From Allobosea caraganae (GTDB taxonomy: Bacteria > Pseudomonadota > Alphaproteobacteria > Rhizobiales > Beijerinckiaceae): a stretch of DNA of 64,000 nt. How positions within the stretch are numbered: the first letter of the stretch is position 1; each line of letters begins with the position of its first letter. The position numbers and the translations under genes were made by a program. The DNA lies in the NCBI RefSeq assembly GCF_003351345.1, contig NZ_QQTO01000019.1, forward strand, positions 744,001 through 808,000. The letters are read 5' to 3'. The notes under the pieces were generated by a model. That model searched no databases. It worked only from the letters and a program-made list of their open reading frames with translations, and had not been told where the DNA came from. This document shows, piece after piece, positions 19,049 through 28,097 of this stretch.

Positions 19049-19113
19049 GTTCCGCCACAAGCGCTTGGCCTGCCGATTAGGCAGGTCGAAGGGGATTTTC
19101 GGAGGAGTTCGCC

Positions 19114-19356
19114 ATGGGTGGCGTAAGCATCTGGCACTGGATCGTCGTCGGCGTCATCGTGATGCTGCTGTTCGGGCGCGGCAAAGTGTCCGAGCTGATG
19201 GGCGACGTGGCCAAGGGCATCAAGTCGTTCAAGAAGGGCATGGCCGAGGATGAGCCGGTTGCGCCCGCGCCGTCGGCCTCGACCACCGACCCGAAGATCA
19301 TCGACCACGCCCAGACCGCTGGCGCGGCGACGGCCAAGGCCGAAACCAAGGCCTGA
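19114..19356 (+). CDS. tatA: Twin-arginine translocase subunit TatA
   Basis: Pore-forming subunit of the Tat system that exports folded proteins. The 80-residue protein has the short N-terminal membrane helix ([20 protein letters not shown], about 6-25), the amphipathic helix with [23 protein letters not shown] and a polar tail. A strong GGAGGAG lies about 6 bases before ATG 19114. tatB and tatC follow on the same strand. Confidence 0.95.
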   Translation: MGGVSIWHWIVVGVIVMLLFGRGKVSELMGDVAKGIKSFKKGMAEDEPVAPAPSASTTDPKIIDHAQTAGAATAKAETKA

Positions 19357-19406
19357 GGCAGACCGCCCCCACGAGGGGCGGCTAGGGATGATAGGACCGG
19401 CCGTCG

Positions 19407-19928
19407 ATGTTCGACATCGCTTGGAGCGAACTGATCTTGATCGGGGCGGTGGCGCTCGTCGCGATTCCACCCAAGGATCTGCCCGGCGCGATGCGCACCT
19501 TCGGGCAGACCATCGGCAAGGTCCGCCGTATGGCGTCGGAATTCCAGACGCAGTTCAACGACGCCATGCGCGAGGCCGAGCTGCACGACCTGAAGAAGCA
19601 GGTCGAGGAGGTCGGCGGCTCCGTGCAGAGCGCGCTGAACCCGGAGCCCAAGACTCCGGATGCCAGCTCCGATTTCAAGCCGATCGACCAGATCAACGAG
19701 TTCGGCGCGCCGAAATCGGCGGATGACATCTCGCTGAAGGAGGCCGAGGCCAAGCTCGCGGCGCTGCCCGGGCCTGAGCCGCTGCCGGAGATCGTCATCG
19801 ACCCAGCCCCTATCGCCGAGGCCACTCCGGAGCCCGAGCCAGAGGTCAAGCCGAAAGCGCCGCGCAAGCGCACCGTGAAGGCCAAGGCGACCGAGGCCGT
19901 CGAGCCCGGCGAAGGGAGCCCGGCGTGA
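19407..19928 (+). CDS. tatB: Twin-arginine translocase subunit TatB
   Basis: Receptor-complex partner of TatC. The 173-residue protein starts [34 protein letters not shown]; the Glu at position 8 and the PxxLP turn are typical of TatB. An amphipathic helix and a long Pro/Glu/Lys-rich tail follow, longer than in enteric bacteria but usual in alphaproteobacteria. Its stop codon overlaps the tatC start (GTGA), which points to coupled translation. Confidence 0.95.
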   Translation: MFDIAWSELILIGAVALVAIPPKDLPGAMRTFGQTIGKVRRMASEFQTQFNDAMREAELHDLKKQVEEVGGSVQSALNPEPKTPDASSDFKPIDQINEFGAPKSADDISLKEAEAKLAALPGPEPLPEIVIDPAPIAEATPEPEPEVKPKAPRKRTVKAKATEAVEPGEGSPA

Positions 19929-20743
19929 GCGTCAGCACCAATCTCCGCAACGGCGAAGACGAGATCGAGGCCTCGCGCGCGCCGCTGATCGAGCATCTGA
20001 TCGAGCTGCGCGGCCGGCTGATCAAGTCGCTGATCGCCTTCATGATCATGTTCTTCATCTGCTTCGCCTTCTCGACGCAGATCTACAACCTGCTGGTCCT
20101 GCCCTATGTCTGGGCGGCGGGCTCGGGCGCCAATGCGCAGCTGATCTATACCGGCCCGCTCGAACTGCTCTTCACCCACATCAAGGTCGCGGCCTTCGGC
20201 GCCGGCTTCTTCGCCTTCCCGGTGATCGCGACGCAGGTCTACAAGTTCGTGGCGCCGGGCCTCTACAAGAACGAGAAGCAGGCCTTCGCGCCTTATCTGG
20301 TGGCGACGCCGGTCTTCTTCGTCATGGGCGCCGCGCTGGTCTTCTTCTTCGCCATGCCGGTGCTGATGCGGTTCTCGCTCGGCATGCAGCAGGCCGCGAG
20401 CGAGGGGCAGGCCGGCATTTCGCTGCTGCCCAAGGTCAGCGAGTACCTGTCGCTGATCATGACGCTGATCTTCGCCTTCGGCGTCGCGTTCCAGCTGCCG
20501 GTGATCCTGACCCTGCTCGGCCAGGCGGGCATCATCGATTCGAAGTTCCTGAAGGAGAAGCGGCGCTACGCCATCGTCGGCGTCTTCGTGGTCGCGGCCG
20601 TGCTGACGCCACCGGACGTGATCTCCCAGCTGATGCTCGCCGTGCCGATGCTGCTCCTCTACGAGCTTTCGGTGTTCTCGGTGCGCCGGGTCGAGACGAA
20701 GCGGGAGGCTGCGAAAGCGGCCGAGGACGCGTCGGACTCCTGA
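19925..20743 (+). CDS. tatC: Twin-arginine translocase subunit TatC
   Basis: The polytopic receptor that binds twin-arginine signal peptides. The 272 residues carry six membrane helices and the TatC motifs [16 protein letters not shown] (about 20-35), ETLP-like periplasmic features, and [13 protein letters not shown] with [25 protein letters not shown] near helix 5. The start is GTG 19925 within the 4-base overlap with tatB. Likely cargo in this window includes the TRAP binding protein at 13876 and probably the ABC binding protein at 56735. Confidence 0.96.
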   Translation: MSVSTNLRNGEDEIEASRAPLIEHLIELRGRLIKSLIAFMIMFFICFAFSTQIYNLLVLPYVWAAGSGANAQLIYTGPLELLFTHIKVAAFGAGFFAFPVIATQVYKFVAPGLYKNEKQAFAPYLVATPVFFVMGAALVFFFAMPVLMRFSLGMQQAASEGQAGISLLPKVSEYLSLIMTLIFAFGVAFQLPVILTLLGQAGIIDSKFLKEKRRYAIVGVFVVAAVLTPPDVISQLMLAVPMLLLYELSVFSVRRVETKREAAKAAEDASDS

Positions 20744-20763
20744 GGCCCCTTTCCAGTATGCGC

Positions 20764-20870
20764 CGTCATCCCGGACAAGCCGCTTTAGCGGCGCCGCTCC
20801 GGGATCCATCGTAGGGCGCGGCGCCTTACGATGGATCCCGGCGCTCCGCTGCGCTACGGCCGGGATGACG
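20764..20870. repeat. Palindromic repeat, family B (copy 3)
   Basis: Arms CGTCATCCCGGA, GGGATCCATCGTAGGGCGC and complements GCGCCTTACGATGGATCCC, CCGGGATGACG. It follows tatC by about 20 bases. Confidence 0.87.
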
Positions 20871-20887
20871 TGGAGGGTGGGGCACCG

Positions 20888-21172
20888 ATGGGGGTCTACA
20901 TCATGGCCAGCGGCTGGAACGGCACGCTCTATACCGGTGTCACCAATTCTCTCTCCAGGCGTGTCGGCGAGCATCGGGAAGGCCGGGGCTCTGAGTTCGT
21001 CGAGAAGTATGGAGTGATCCACCTCGTCTATGCCGAGGCTTTTGACCGCCCCGACGAAGCCATTGCGCAGGAAAAGCGGATCAAGCGCTGGCGCCGCGAG
21101 CGGAAGATAGCTCTGATCGAAAAGGGCAATCCAACCTGGCGCGATCTCTACGATACCATCCACCTCGACTAG
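20888..21172 (+). CDS. GIY-YIG nuclease-fold protein (YhbQ/UPF0213-like)
   Basis: A 94-residue single-domain protein. The motif appears as VYIMASGWNGTLYTGVT (GVY... YTG) near residues 2-18, then the helix with SLSRRVGEHREGRGSEF and the lysine/arginine-rich KRIKRWRRERKIALIE. The catalytic Glu of the fold may be Glu within DEAIAQEKRIK. Such small proteins are common and poorly understood, with DNA repair suggested for some. ATG 20888 is preferred because the preceding in-frame codons lie within the repeat. The gene is enclosed by two family B repeats, which may mean it travels or was inserted with them. Confidence 0.85.
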   Translation: MGVYIMASGWNGTLYTGVTNSLSRRVGEHREGRGSEFVEKYGVIHLVYAEAFDRPDEAIAQEKRIKRWRRERKIALIEKGNPTWRDLYDTIHLD

Positions 21173-21178
21173 CCGCGC

Positions 21179-21232
21179 CGTCATCCCGGCCGTAGCGGAG
21201 CGGCGCCGCTTCGCGGCTTGTCCGGGATGACG
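21179..21232. repeat. Short family B repeat (copy 4)
   Basis: Only the outer arms CGTCATCCCGGCCG and TTGTCCGGGATGACG remain, without the ATCCATCGTAGGG core. A further degraded piece with CCGGGATGACGG is near 21270-21286. Confidence 0.75.
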
Positions 21233-21349
21233 CGGAGGTTTTCGCGTAAAGGCGGCTTACGCTTATGCCGCTCGCCGGGATGACGGGGGAGTTTCCCTGC
21301 GCTACAGGATCAGCCGTCTTTCCCGCAGCGACGGCATGGCCTGACCACG

Positions 21350-22756
21350 ATGTACGACATCAAATGGATTCGCGAGAACGCCGAGGCGTTCGATAATGGC
21401 TTGAAGCGGCGTGGGCTGGAGTCGCTCTCGGCCTCTCTGCTCGCGCTCGACGATGTCAGACGCTCGGCCATCGCCAAGGCCCAGGCCTCGCAGGAGCGCC
21501 GTAACGCCCTCTCCAAGGAGATCGGCAAGGCGATGGGCCAGAAGGACCTCGCCCGCGCCGAAGAGCTCAAGGCCGAGGTCGCGGCGCTGAAGGATTCGCA
21601 GCCGGCGCTGGAGGCCGAGGAGAAGGCCGCCGTCGCCAGGCTGGAGGAACAGCTCGCGGCGATCCCGAACCTTCCCAATGCCGATGTTCCCGATGGCAAG
21701 GACGAGCATGACAACGTCGTGCTGCACGCCCATGGCGAAAAGCCGGAGGAGGGCGGCAAGCGGCTTGTCGGCGTCAACCAGGCCAAGGAGCACTTCGAGC
21801 TCGGCGAGGCGCTGGGACAGATGGATTTCGAGGCTGCAGCCAAGCTTTCGGGCTCGCGCTTCGTCGTCCTCAACCGGCAGATTGCCCGGCTCAACCGGGC
21901 GATTGGGCAGTTCATGCTCGATACACACACGGAGGAGCACGGCTATAGCGAGGTCAATCCGCCGCTTCTCGTGAACCGCGATGTTATGTACGGTACCGCG
22001 CAACTGCCGAAATTTGAGGATGATCAGTTCTGGGCACTGTCAGGTCAGTACTTTGATCACGGCTCGTTAGCTGAGCTCTTTATCCCCGACAATCTTGGTG
22101 CGAAGGATACTGCGCAGCTAGTTCGCGATTCATTGCTGCGTGCAGCTAAAGGCCTCATCCCCACGGCCGAGGTGCCGCTGACCAATCTCGTACGCGAAAC
22201 AATCCTCTCCGAGGAAGAGCTGCCGCGCCGCTACACCGCGCTCACCCCGTGCTTCCGGGCCGAGGCCGGCTCGGCCGGGCGCGACACCCGCGGCATGCTG
22301 CGCCAGCACCAGTTCGAGAAGGTCGAGCTGGTCTCGATCACCGTGCCGGAGAAGTCGAAGGAGGAGCATGAGCGCATGCTCGCCTCGGCCGAGGCGATCC
22401 TGAAGAAGCTCGACCTGCATTATCGCGTGATGACGCTGTGCACCGGCGACATGGGCTTCGCCAGCCAGAAGACCTGGGACATCGAGGTCTGGCTGCCCGG
22501 CCAGAAGACCTATCGCGAGATCTCGTCCTGCTCGGTCTGCGGCGATTTCCAGGCCCGGCGCATGAACGCGCGCTACCGTCCGACCGAGGGCGGCTCGCCG
22601 CGCTTCGTCCACACCCTCAACGGCTCGGGCACGGCCGTCGGCCGCGCGCTGATCGCGGTGATGGAGAACTACCAGAACGCCGACGGCTCGATCTCCGTGC
22701 CCGACGTGCTGGTGCCCTACATGCGCGGCGTGACGAAGATCGAGAAGACAGCGTGA
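21350..22756 (+). CDS. serS: Seryl-tRNA synthetase
   Basis: Class II synthetase that charges tRNA-Ser. The N-terminal coiled-coil arm spans about residues 30-110 ([17 protein letters not shown]). The catalytic domain has [29 protein letters not shown] (motif region), [12 protein letters not shown], motif 2 [26 protein letters not shown] and motif 3 [19 protein letters not shown]. At 468 residues it is about 40 longer than typical. The extra segment lies at about residues 228-267 between DQF and LIPTAEV, and that stretch (about 21980-22145) uses many AT-ending codons unlike the rest. The enzyme should still be functional because all three class II motifs are intact. Confidence 0.95.
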   Translation: MYDIKWIRENAEAFDNGLKRRGLESLSASLLALDDVRRSAIAKAQASQERRNALSKEIGKAMGQKDLARAEELKAEVAALKDSQPALEAEEKAAVARLEEQLAAIPNLPNADVPDGKDEHDNVVLHAHGEKPEEGGKRLVGVNQAKEHFELGEALGQMDFEAAAKLSGSRFVVLNRQIARLNRAIGQFMLDTHTEEHGYSEVNPPLLVNRDVMYGTAQLPKFEDDQFWALSGQYFDHGSLAELFIPDNLGAKDTAQLVRDSLLRAAKGLIPTAEVPLTNLVRETILSEEELPRRYTALTPCFRAEAGSAGRDTRGMLRQHQFEKVELVSITVPEKSKEEHERMLASAEAILKKLDLHYRVMTLCTGDMGFASQKTWDIEVWLPGQKTYREISSCSVCGDFQARRMNARYRPTEGGSPRFVHTLNGSGTAVGRALIAVMENYQNADGSISVPDVLVPYMRGVTKIEKTA

Positions 22757-22786
22757 TTATATCTGGCGCCGAGCAGGCCGCGCTTT

Positions 22787-22938
22787 CCTTCTCCCCCTGC
22801 GGGAGAAGGTGGCTCGGCGAAGCCGAGACGGATGAGGGGTCGCGCTGCGATCTCCGTTTGTCGCGCCTCGTCGACCCCGCTTACCCGCCAGCGTCGCGCG
22901 ACCCCTCACCCCAACCCTCTCCCGCAGGGGGAGAGGGG
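22787..22938. repeat. Palindromic repeat, family A (copy 2)
   Basis: Starts CCTTCTCCCCCTGCGGGAGAAGG and ends with GCAGGGGGAGAGGG; inner arms GGATGAGGGGTCGCGC and GCGCGACCCCTCA. It lies between serS and surE. Confidence 0.85.
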
Positions 22939-22988
22939 GCTCGTCGCGGTTCGCCCGCGTCCTTCCAGACCGCAGGAATGAACTGACC

Positions 22989-23750
22989 ATGCGTATCCTC
23001 GTCACCAATGATGACGGCATCCATGCCGAAGGCCTTGCCGTGCTGGAGCGCATCGCTGCCCAGCTCTCCGACGATGTCTGGGTCGTCGCGCCCGAGACCG
23101 ACCAGTCGGGCGTGGCCCATTCGCTCTCGCTCAGCAACCCGCTGCGCCTGCGCCAGATCAGCGAGAAGCGCTACGCCGTCGCCGGCACGCCGACCGATTG
23201 CGTGATCATGGCGGCGCGCTCGATCATGATCGAGAACAGGCCCGACCTCGTGCTCTCCGGCGTCAACCGCGGCCAGAACGTCGCCGAGGACGTGACTTAT
23301 TCCGGCACCATCGCGGCTGCGATGGAGGGCACCTTGCTCGGCATCCCCTCGATCGCGGTCAGCCAGGCCTACGGGCCGCAGGGCCGCGACCAGATCCGCT
23401 GGGACTGCGCCGAGCACCATGCGCCCGGCATCATCCGCCGCCTGCTGGAGGAGGGGATTCCCGAGGGCGTGCTGTTCAACCTGAACTTCCCGAACGTCGC
23501 GCCGGCCGAGGTCAAGGGCGTCGCGGTCACGGTGCAGGGCAGGCGGGACCAGGAGCTGGTCCGGCTGGAGCCGCGCACGGACGGGCGCGGCAACCCGTAT
23601 TTCTGGATCGCCTTCCAGCGCAGCCGCAAGGAGCCGGCCAACGGCACCGACCTGCGCGCCCTGGCCGAGCAGAAGATCTCGATCACGCCGCTGGAACTCG
23701 ATCTAACCCACGAACCGACATTGACGCGTTTCGCACAAGTGTTCTCCTGA
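22989..23750 (+). CDS. surE: 5'/3'-nucleotidase SurE
   Basis: Survival protein SurE, a metal-dependent nucleoside-monophosphate phosphatase of 253 residues. The start [15 protein letters not shown] carries the DD metal ligands, followed by [25 protein letters not shown] and [27 protein letters not shown] (residues about 83-110). The order serS, surE, pcm, LytM protein resembles the surE-pcm-nlpD order of gammaproteobacteria. pcm begins 27 bases after the stop. Confidence 0.95.
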   Translation: MRILVTNDDGIHAEGLAVLERIAAQLSDDVWVVAPETDQSGVAHSLSLSNPLRLRQISEKRYAVAGTPTDCVIMAARSIMIENRPDLVLSGVNRGQNVAEDVTYSGTIAAAMEGTLLGIPSIAVSQAYGPQGRDQIRWDCAEHHAPGIIRRLLEEGIPEGVLFNLNFPNVAPAEVKGVAVTVQGRRDQELVRLEPRTDGRGNPYFWIAFQRSRKEPANGTDLRALAEQKISITPLELDLTHEPTLTRFAQVFS

Positions 23751-23777
23751 GAGATCACTGATTCCGGGGCGACCGCA

Positions 23778-24443
23778 ATGAGCGAGGAGGGGCTGGAGAG
23801 CGAGGGCGAGCGCACCGTCGCCTTTCTACTCTCGCTCCGGGCGCGGGGCGTCGGCGATCTTGCCGTGCTGCGGGCCATGGAAAGGGTGCCGCGCGAGCGC
23901 TTCGCGCCGACCCGCTTCGCCGACCTTGCCCGGCAGGACGTCTCGGTGCCCTTGCCCTGCGGCCAGACGATGACGGCGCCGCACACCGTCGCCAACCTTG
24001 TCGGCGCGCTCGACATGCAGCCCTCCGCCCGCGTGCTCGAAGTCGGTACCGGCTCGGGCTATGTCTCGGCGCTGCTTGCCGCCATGGGCGGGGAGGTGGT
24101 CTCGCTGGAGCGCTACCGCACGCTCGCCCTGGCGGCGCACGAGCGAATCAGCGGCAGCGGTTACGCGCAAGCCGTCGACCTGCGCCATGCCGATGGCTTC
24201 CAGCCCGACCGAACGCTCGGCCGCTTCGACCGCATCCTCGTCAACGGCGTCGCCAACGCGATACCGGAGGCGCTGCTGCTGCGGCTCTCGCCCGGCGGAA
24301 AGCTGGTCGGGGCACTGCGAGTCGAGGGCATGGCGCGCCGCGTCGTGGTGACGCGCGCTGCCGACGGCATTGCCTTCGACCACGCGCTCGGGCCGGTCGT
24401 CCGGCTGCCGCCACTGGCGCCCGGGCTGGCCCAGGCCTTGTAG
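23778..24443 (+). CDS. pcm: Protein-L-isoaspartate O-methyltransferase
   Basis: Repairs damaged isoaspartyl residues with S-adenosylmethionine. The 221-residue protein has FAPTRFADLARQDVSVPLPCGQTMTAPHTVANLV (substrate region), the SAM motif VLEVGTGSGYVSALLA (about 85-100) and ERYRTLALAAHERI. The later RFDRILVNGVANAIPEALL is the family's post-I motif in a slightly diverged form. The gene ends in a small tandem repeat, TTGTAGGGGCAAGTC twice, beginning inside the stop codon region (24438-24467). Confidence 0.92.
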   Translation: MSEEGLESEGERTVAFLLSLRARGVGDLAVLRAMERVPRERFAPTRFADLARQDVSVPLPCGQTMTAPHTVANLVGALDMQPSARVLEVGTGSGYVSALLAAMGGEVVSLERYRTLALAAHERISGSGYAQAVDLRHADGFQPDRTLGRFDRILVNGVANAIPEALLLRLSPGGKLVGALRVEGMARRVVVTRAADGIAFDHALGPVVRLPPLAPGLAQAL

Positions 24444-24599
24444 GGGCAAGTCTTGTAGGGGCAAGTCTTGCGAGGGCTGAATCAGCTGGGGTCGCCCGGC
24501 TAAAAAATCAACGCACGGACTCAGCGAGAAACGCTTTCGTAACCTGAACGAGGTTTTAATCCCGGTCATCGAGTTGCGTCGTTCGCGAGTATTCTGTTC

Positions 24600-26159
24600 A
24601 TGCGTAGTCAGTTCGGATCGGCCAAGCCCCGCATTGCCCTTCGTCTGTCGACTGCGTGCGCGCTGGCCCTCAGCGTCAGCGCGTGCTCGTCCGATGCGAT
24701 GCGCTTCACGGACACCCCCTTCGACAATCCGTTCAGGACCGCCCAGGCCCCGGCCCAGCGCGATCCGGTGACGACAGGCTCGATCGGCCGTGTCGACAGC
24801 GCGCCGCTGGCGCCGAGCCGCCCGATCGCGTCGGTGCGCTCGCAGCCGCTGCCGCCGCCGCAATCGGCCGTCGCCCTGCGCACGGCGCCGCCGAGCGTCA
24901 CGCCGGTCACCGGCAGCTCCAATGGCTGGTCGGCCCAGGGCGGGACGCCGATCGTCGTCGCCCAGGGCGAGACGCTCGACATCCTGTCTTCGCGCTACGG
25001 CGTGCCGCGCTCGGCGCTGATCTCGGCCAACGGCCTCTCCGGCGGCAGTGTGGCTCCGGGCTCGCGCCTGATCATCCCGGTCTACAATGCCGGCGGTGGC
25101 AGCCAATTGCGGGCGGAGGCGCCTGTCGTCGAAGCGCCGCGCATGGCCGTCGAGGCTCCCCGTCTCGAGGCTCCCCGTCTCGAGGCTCCCCGTCTCGAGG
25201 CTCCGCGTCTCGAAGCTCCGCGCGTTGCGGTTCAGGCCCCGCGTGTTGCCGTCCAGGCTCCGCGCGTCGAAGCTCCGCGTGTCGTCGCAACGGCGCCGCG
25301 CCTGGCCCCGGTCGCCGAGGTCAAGAGCAAGGCCCAGATCGTGGCCGAGGCGCGGGCGAGGGCGGCCGAAGAGCAGGCCCAGTCCAAGGCCCGAACCACG
25401 GAAGCTGCGGCTCACGCCAAGGCCAAGCTCGCCGAGGAGCAGGCGCAAGCCAAGGCCAAGGCTGCGGCCGACGCCCAGGCAATGCGTGATTCCCGCGCCA
25501 AGTTCGCGGCCGAAGCCAAGGCGAAGGCCGATGCCAAGAAGGGCGTCGTCGCCAAGCCGGCGCCCGTCGATACCAGGCAGGTGATCGAGACCAAGGGCGT
25601 CTTCGAGGCTAGGCCGACTGCTGTGGCCGAGGTGAAGAAGCCCGCTCCCGCGCCTGTGCCGGAGAAGGCCAAGCCCGTGGTCGTCGCCAGCGCCCCGCCG
25701 GAGCAGAAGGTCACCGCGGTGCCGAAGTCGGAGCCGGTCGCCGAGCCCGCCACGACCGCCAGCCTGCCGAAGCAGGAGGACGCCGCCGCGTCCGCCGATT
25801 TCCGCTGGCCGGCGCGCGGCCGCGTCATCGCCGGCTATGGCGGCAAGGGCTCCAACGAGGGCATCAACATCGCGGTGCCGGAAGGCACGCCGGTCAAGGC
25901 GGCCGAGGGCGGCGTCGTCGCCTATGCCGGCAGCGAGCTCAAGGGCTACGGCAACCTCGTGCTGATCCGCCACCCGAACGGCTACGTCTCGGCCTACGCC
26001 CATAATGGCGAGCTGAACGTGAAGCGGGGCGAGACGGTGAAGCGCGGCCAGGTCGTCGCCAAATCCGGCCAGAGCGGCAACGTCGCGTCGCCTCAGCTGC
26101 ATTTCGAGCTGCGCAAGGGTTCGACCCCGGTCGATCCGGTGCCCTACCTCAACAACTGA
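24600..26159 (+). CDS. LysM and LytM (M23-fold) lipoprotein, NlpD-like amidase activator
   Basis: A 519-residue lipoprotein: signal peptide with lipobox VSAC (Cys29), a LysM peptidoglycan-binding domain at about 117-163, a repeat region of VEAPRLEAPRL units (about 181-240), a Lys/Ala/Glu-rich helical stretch (about 240-330), and a C-terminal LytM domain (about 400-519). In the LytM domain the first zinc-ligand motif reads NEGINIAV, without the His and Asp of active M23 enzymes, while the later LHFEL is kept. NlpD and EnvC are degenerate in the same way and act by activating cell-wall amidases; the same role is inferred. It is placed after surE and pcm, like nlpD. ATG 24600 gives a proper signal peptide. 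Confidence 0.9.
   Translation: MRSQFGSAKPRIALRLSTACALALSVSACSSDAMRFTDTPFDNPFRTAQAPAQRDPVTTGSIGRVDSAPLAPSRPIASVRSQPLPPPQSAVALRTAPPSVTPVTGSSNGWSAQGGTPIVVAQGETLDILSSRYGVPRSALISANGLSGGSVAPGSRLIIPVYNAGGGSQLRAEAPVVEAPRMAVEAPRLEAPRLEAPRLEAPRLEAPRVAVQAPRVAVQAPRVEAPRVVATAPRLAPVAEVKSKAQIVAEARARAAEEQAQSKARTTEAAAHAKAKLAEEQAQAKAKAAADAQAMRDSRAKFAAEAKAKADAKKGVVAKPAPVDTRQVIETKGVFEARPTAVAEVKKPAPAPVPEKAKPVVVASAPPEQKVTAVPKSEPVAEPATTASLPKQEDAAASADFRWPARGRVIAGYGGKGSNEGINIAVPEGTPVKAAEGGVVAYAGSELKGYGNLVLIRHPNGYVSAYAHNGELNVKRGETVKRGQVVAKSGQSGNVASPQLHFELRKGSTPVDPVPYLNN
25152..25215 (+). repeat. 15-base tandem repeat in the LytM lipoprotein gene
   Basis: GAGGCTCCCCGTCTC is repeated almost exactly about four times, with further diverged units downstream to about 25290. 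It encodes repeated EAPRL pentapeptides in the linker. The near-perfect DNA identity suggests recent expansion, and the number of units may vary between strains. Confidence 0.85.
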
Positions 26160-26264
26160 TCCCGAATCACCCGACGCATTTTCGCCGCGAACCGGCGTCA
26201 GGTTAGCAAGACGAGCCAAGTTTACCTTCGATCGGCCGCGCGAGACCCCAGCTGATCGGAACAA

Positions 26265-26303
26265 GGCGGGACGGCCCCAGGAATGGCCGTCCCGCCGTTT
26301 TTA
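26265..26303 (+). terminator. Rho-independent terminator behind the LytM lipoprotein gene
   Basis: Perfect stem GGCGGGACGGCC (26265-26276) and GGCCGTCCCGCC (26285-26296) with loop CCAGGAAT, followed by GTTTTTATT. Confidence 0.92.
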
Positions 26304-26326
26304 TTTGGGGTAACCGCCGCGGGTTT

Positions 26327-26488
26327 CCCTTCTCCCCTTGCGGGAGAAGGTGGCTCGGCGAAGCCGAGACGGATGAGGGGTCGCGCGACGATGGCAGCGT
26401 CGGCGTGTGGCATCCTCGACATTCGGAAAGCGCGGCGCGACCCCTCATCCGGCGCTCCGCGCCACCTTCTCCCGCAAGGGGAGAAGGG
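26327..26488. repeat. Palindromic repeat, family A (copy 3)
   Basis: Arms CCCTTCTCCCCTTGCGGGAG and CTCCCGCAAGGGGAGAAGGG, inner GGATGAGGGGTCGCGC and GCGCGACCCCTCATCC. The core (GATGGCAGCGTCGGCG ... CATTCGGAAAG) is the reverse complement of the core of the copy at 61036. It lies between converging genes. Confidence 0.88.
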
Positions 26489-26500
26489 AAGGCGGGCGCC

Positions 26501-27379
26501 TCACTCCTCCAGCCGCTTGCCCAGCCTGCCAGCCAGGTCCTGGATGTATTGCCAGGCAGTGCGGCCGGAGCGCGAGCCGCGCGTCGTCGCCCATTCCAGC
26601 GCCTCGCGGCGCAGCTCGTCAGGCGCGATGCCGAGCTTGAAGTGGCTGGTGTAACCCTCGATCATCTCAAGATATTCGTCCTGGCTGCATTTGTGGAAGC
26701 CGAGCCAGAGGCCGAACCGGTCGGAGAGCGAGACCTTCTCCTCGACCGCCTCGCCTGGATTGATCGCGGTCGAGCGCTCGTTCTCCATCATGTCGCGCGG
26801 CAGCAGGTGGCGGCGGTTGGACGTCGCGTAGAACACGACGTTGTCGGGCCTGCCCTCGACGCCGCCATCCAGCGCTGCCTTAAGCGATTTGTAGGAGGTG
26901 TCCTGCCCGTCGAAGGAGAGGTCGTCGCAGAAGACGATGACGCGGTGCTTGTCCTGGCGCAGCTGGCCCATCAGCGCCGGCAGGCTCTCGATATCCTCGC
27001 GGTGAATCTCGATCAGCTTCAGCGGCAGGGCCTCGCCGGCAAGGCGCTTGTTGGTGTCGGCATGGACCGATTTGACCAGCGAGGATTTGCCCATGCCGCG
27101 CGCGCCCCAGAGCAGCACGTTGTTGGCGGGCAGCGCCCGGGCGAAGCGCTCGGTGTTCTCGGCCAGGATGTCGCGGACGCGGTCGACGCCGCGCAGCAGC
27201 GAGAGCTCGACGCGGTTGACCTTGGCCACGGGCGCAAGCTCCGCGCTGGCCGGGTGCCAGACGAAGGCGTCGGCCGTGGTCAGGTCGGCCGCCTTGCGGG
27301 CGGGCGGGGCGAGGCGCTCCAGGGCGGAGGCGATGCGGAGCAGGGTCTGGAGCGTCTGGTCGGCGGCGATATCGGTCAT
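26501..27379 (-). CDS. AAA-type ATPase of the DUF815 family
   Basis: A 292-residue P-loop ATPase. Walker A is in VLLWGARGMGKSSLVKSV (about 88-105), Walker B in HRVIVFCDDLSFDGQD, and sensor-like YATSNRRHLLPRDMMENE follows, together with LSDRFGLWLGFHKCSQDEYL. This pattern fits the DUF815 family, which is frequent in alphaproteobacteria, usually near yajC and secDF, and has no established function. It is divergent from yajC with a 330-base gap containing a palindrome and a short tandem repeat. Confidence 0.88.
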   Translation of the reverse strand: MTDIAADQTLQTLLRIASALERLAPPARKAADLTTADAFVWHPASAELAPVAKVNRVELSLLRGVDRVRDILAENTERFARALPANNVLLWGARGMGKSSLVKSVHADTNKRLAGEALPLKLIEIHREDIESLPALMGQLRQDKHRVIVFCDDLSFDGQDTSYKSLKAALDGGVEGRPDNVVFYATSNRRHLLPRDMMENERSTAINPGEAVEEKVSLSDRFGLWLGFHKCSQDEYLEMIEGYTSHFKLGIAPDELRREALEWATTRGSRSGRTAWQYIQDLAGRLGKRLEE

Positions 27380-27405
27380 CGGAAGCGCGTCCGCTTGGAA
27401 AAGAT

Positions 27406-27426
27406 AGTACCGAACGGTACGGTACT
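27406..27426. promoter_or_regulatory. Palindrome AGTACC-N9-GGTACT upstream of the DUF815 gene
   Basis: The arms AGTACC (27406-27411) and GGTACT (27421-27426) surround GAACGGTAC, which itself repeats half of the arm. It sits 27 bases before the DUF815 start codon, where an operator would be expected. No binding protein is suggested by the sequence alone. Confidence 0.35.
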
Positions 27427-27448
27427 GGCATAGATCACATCACATGCC

Positions 27449-27545
27449 GCGAGACAAGACCCACGCTCTGCCAGACAAGACCCGCGCTCCGCGAGAGAAG
27501 GCCCCGCTCCGCGAGAGAAGCCACGCTCTGCGAGACAAGACCATT
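27449..27545. repeat. Imperfect tandem repeat, 19-21 base unit
   Basis: About five consecutive units of the form GCGAGACAAGACCCACGCTC, differing by a few substitutions and 1-2 base length changes. It is in the intergenic region between the DUF815 gene and yajC. An open frame on the minus strand through it (LAERG repeats) has no sign of being a gene. Confidence 0.8.
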
Positions 27546-27715
27546 GCGCGAATGGCGGCGAATCCATAGGTGAGGGGCGCGGGCAGTCCATTGCCTGCGC
27601 CCGGAATTGATTTAACGGCGCCCGTGGCTATAGTCCGCGCGCTTTTTGAGCCCGAATAAACCCGTTGCCGCATTGACGGCCGGCGTATCCCGCCGCCGAT
27701 GTGAAGGAGCCCTTT

Positions 27716-28042
27716 GTGATCACCCCTGCTTTTGCCCAAGGTTTCGGCGGCGCCGGTTCGTCCGATATGCTGATGTCGCTGATTCCGTTCGTCCTGATCT
27801 TCGTGATCATGTGGTTTCTGATCATCCGCCCGCAGCAGAAGCGGGTGAAGTCGCATCAGGAGATGATCAAGAACGTGCGCCGCGGCGACACGGTCGTGAC
27901 CTCGGGCGGCATCATCGCCAAGGTCTCGAAGGTCATCGACGATGCCGAGATCGAGGCAGAGATCGCCGACGGCGTCCGCATCCGACTGGTCAAGAGCATG
28001 ATCCAGGACGTCCGCTCGAAGAGCGAACCGGTCAAGAGCTGA
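27716..28042 (+). CDS. yajC: Preprotein translocase accessory subunit YajC
   Basis: A 108-residue membrane protein associated with SecDF. One membrane segment (MLMSLIPFVLIFVIMWFLIIRP, about 18-39) is followed by PQQKRVKSHQEMIKNVRRGDTVVTSGGIIAKV, the YajC core. The start is GTG 27716, decided by AAGGAG at 27704-27709, seven bases before it. A GTG at 27701 lies ahead of that site and is less likely. secD begins 56 bases downstream. Confidence 0.94.
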   Translation: MITPAFAQGFGGAGSSDMLMSLIPFVLIFVIMWFLIIRPQQKRVKSHQEMIKNVRRGDTVVTSGGIIAKVSKVIDDAEIEAEIADGVRIRLVKSMIQDVRSKSEPVKS

Positions 28043-28097
28043 AGGCGCAGGCGGGCCCGCTTGCGCCCGCCGCGCGATAACAAGGCTGTTCACGCAG

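Noticed and set aside
23826..26264. Long open frame antisense to pcm and the LytM lipoprotein gene (over 800 codons)
   Set aside because: It runs opposite to two well-supported genes. Open antisense frames are expected at this GC content, and the translation is low-complexity Arg/Asp/Gly.
27376..27591. 71-codon frame with LAERG repeats
   Set aside because: Produced by the tandem repeat in the intergenic region; no ribosome site or similarity.
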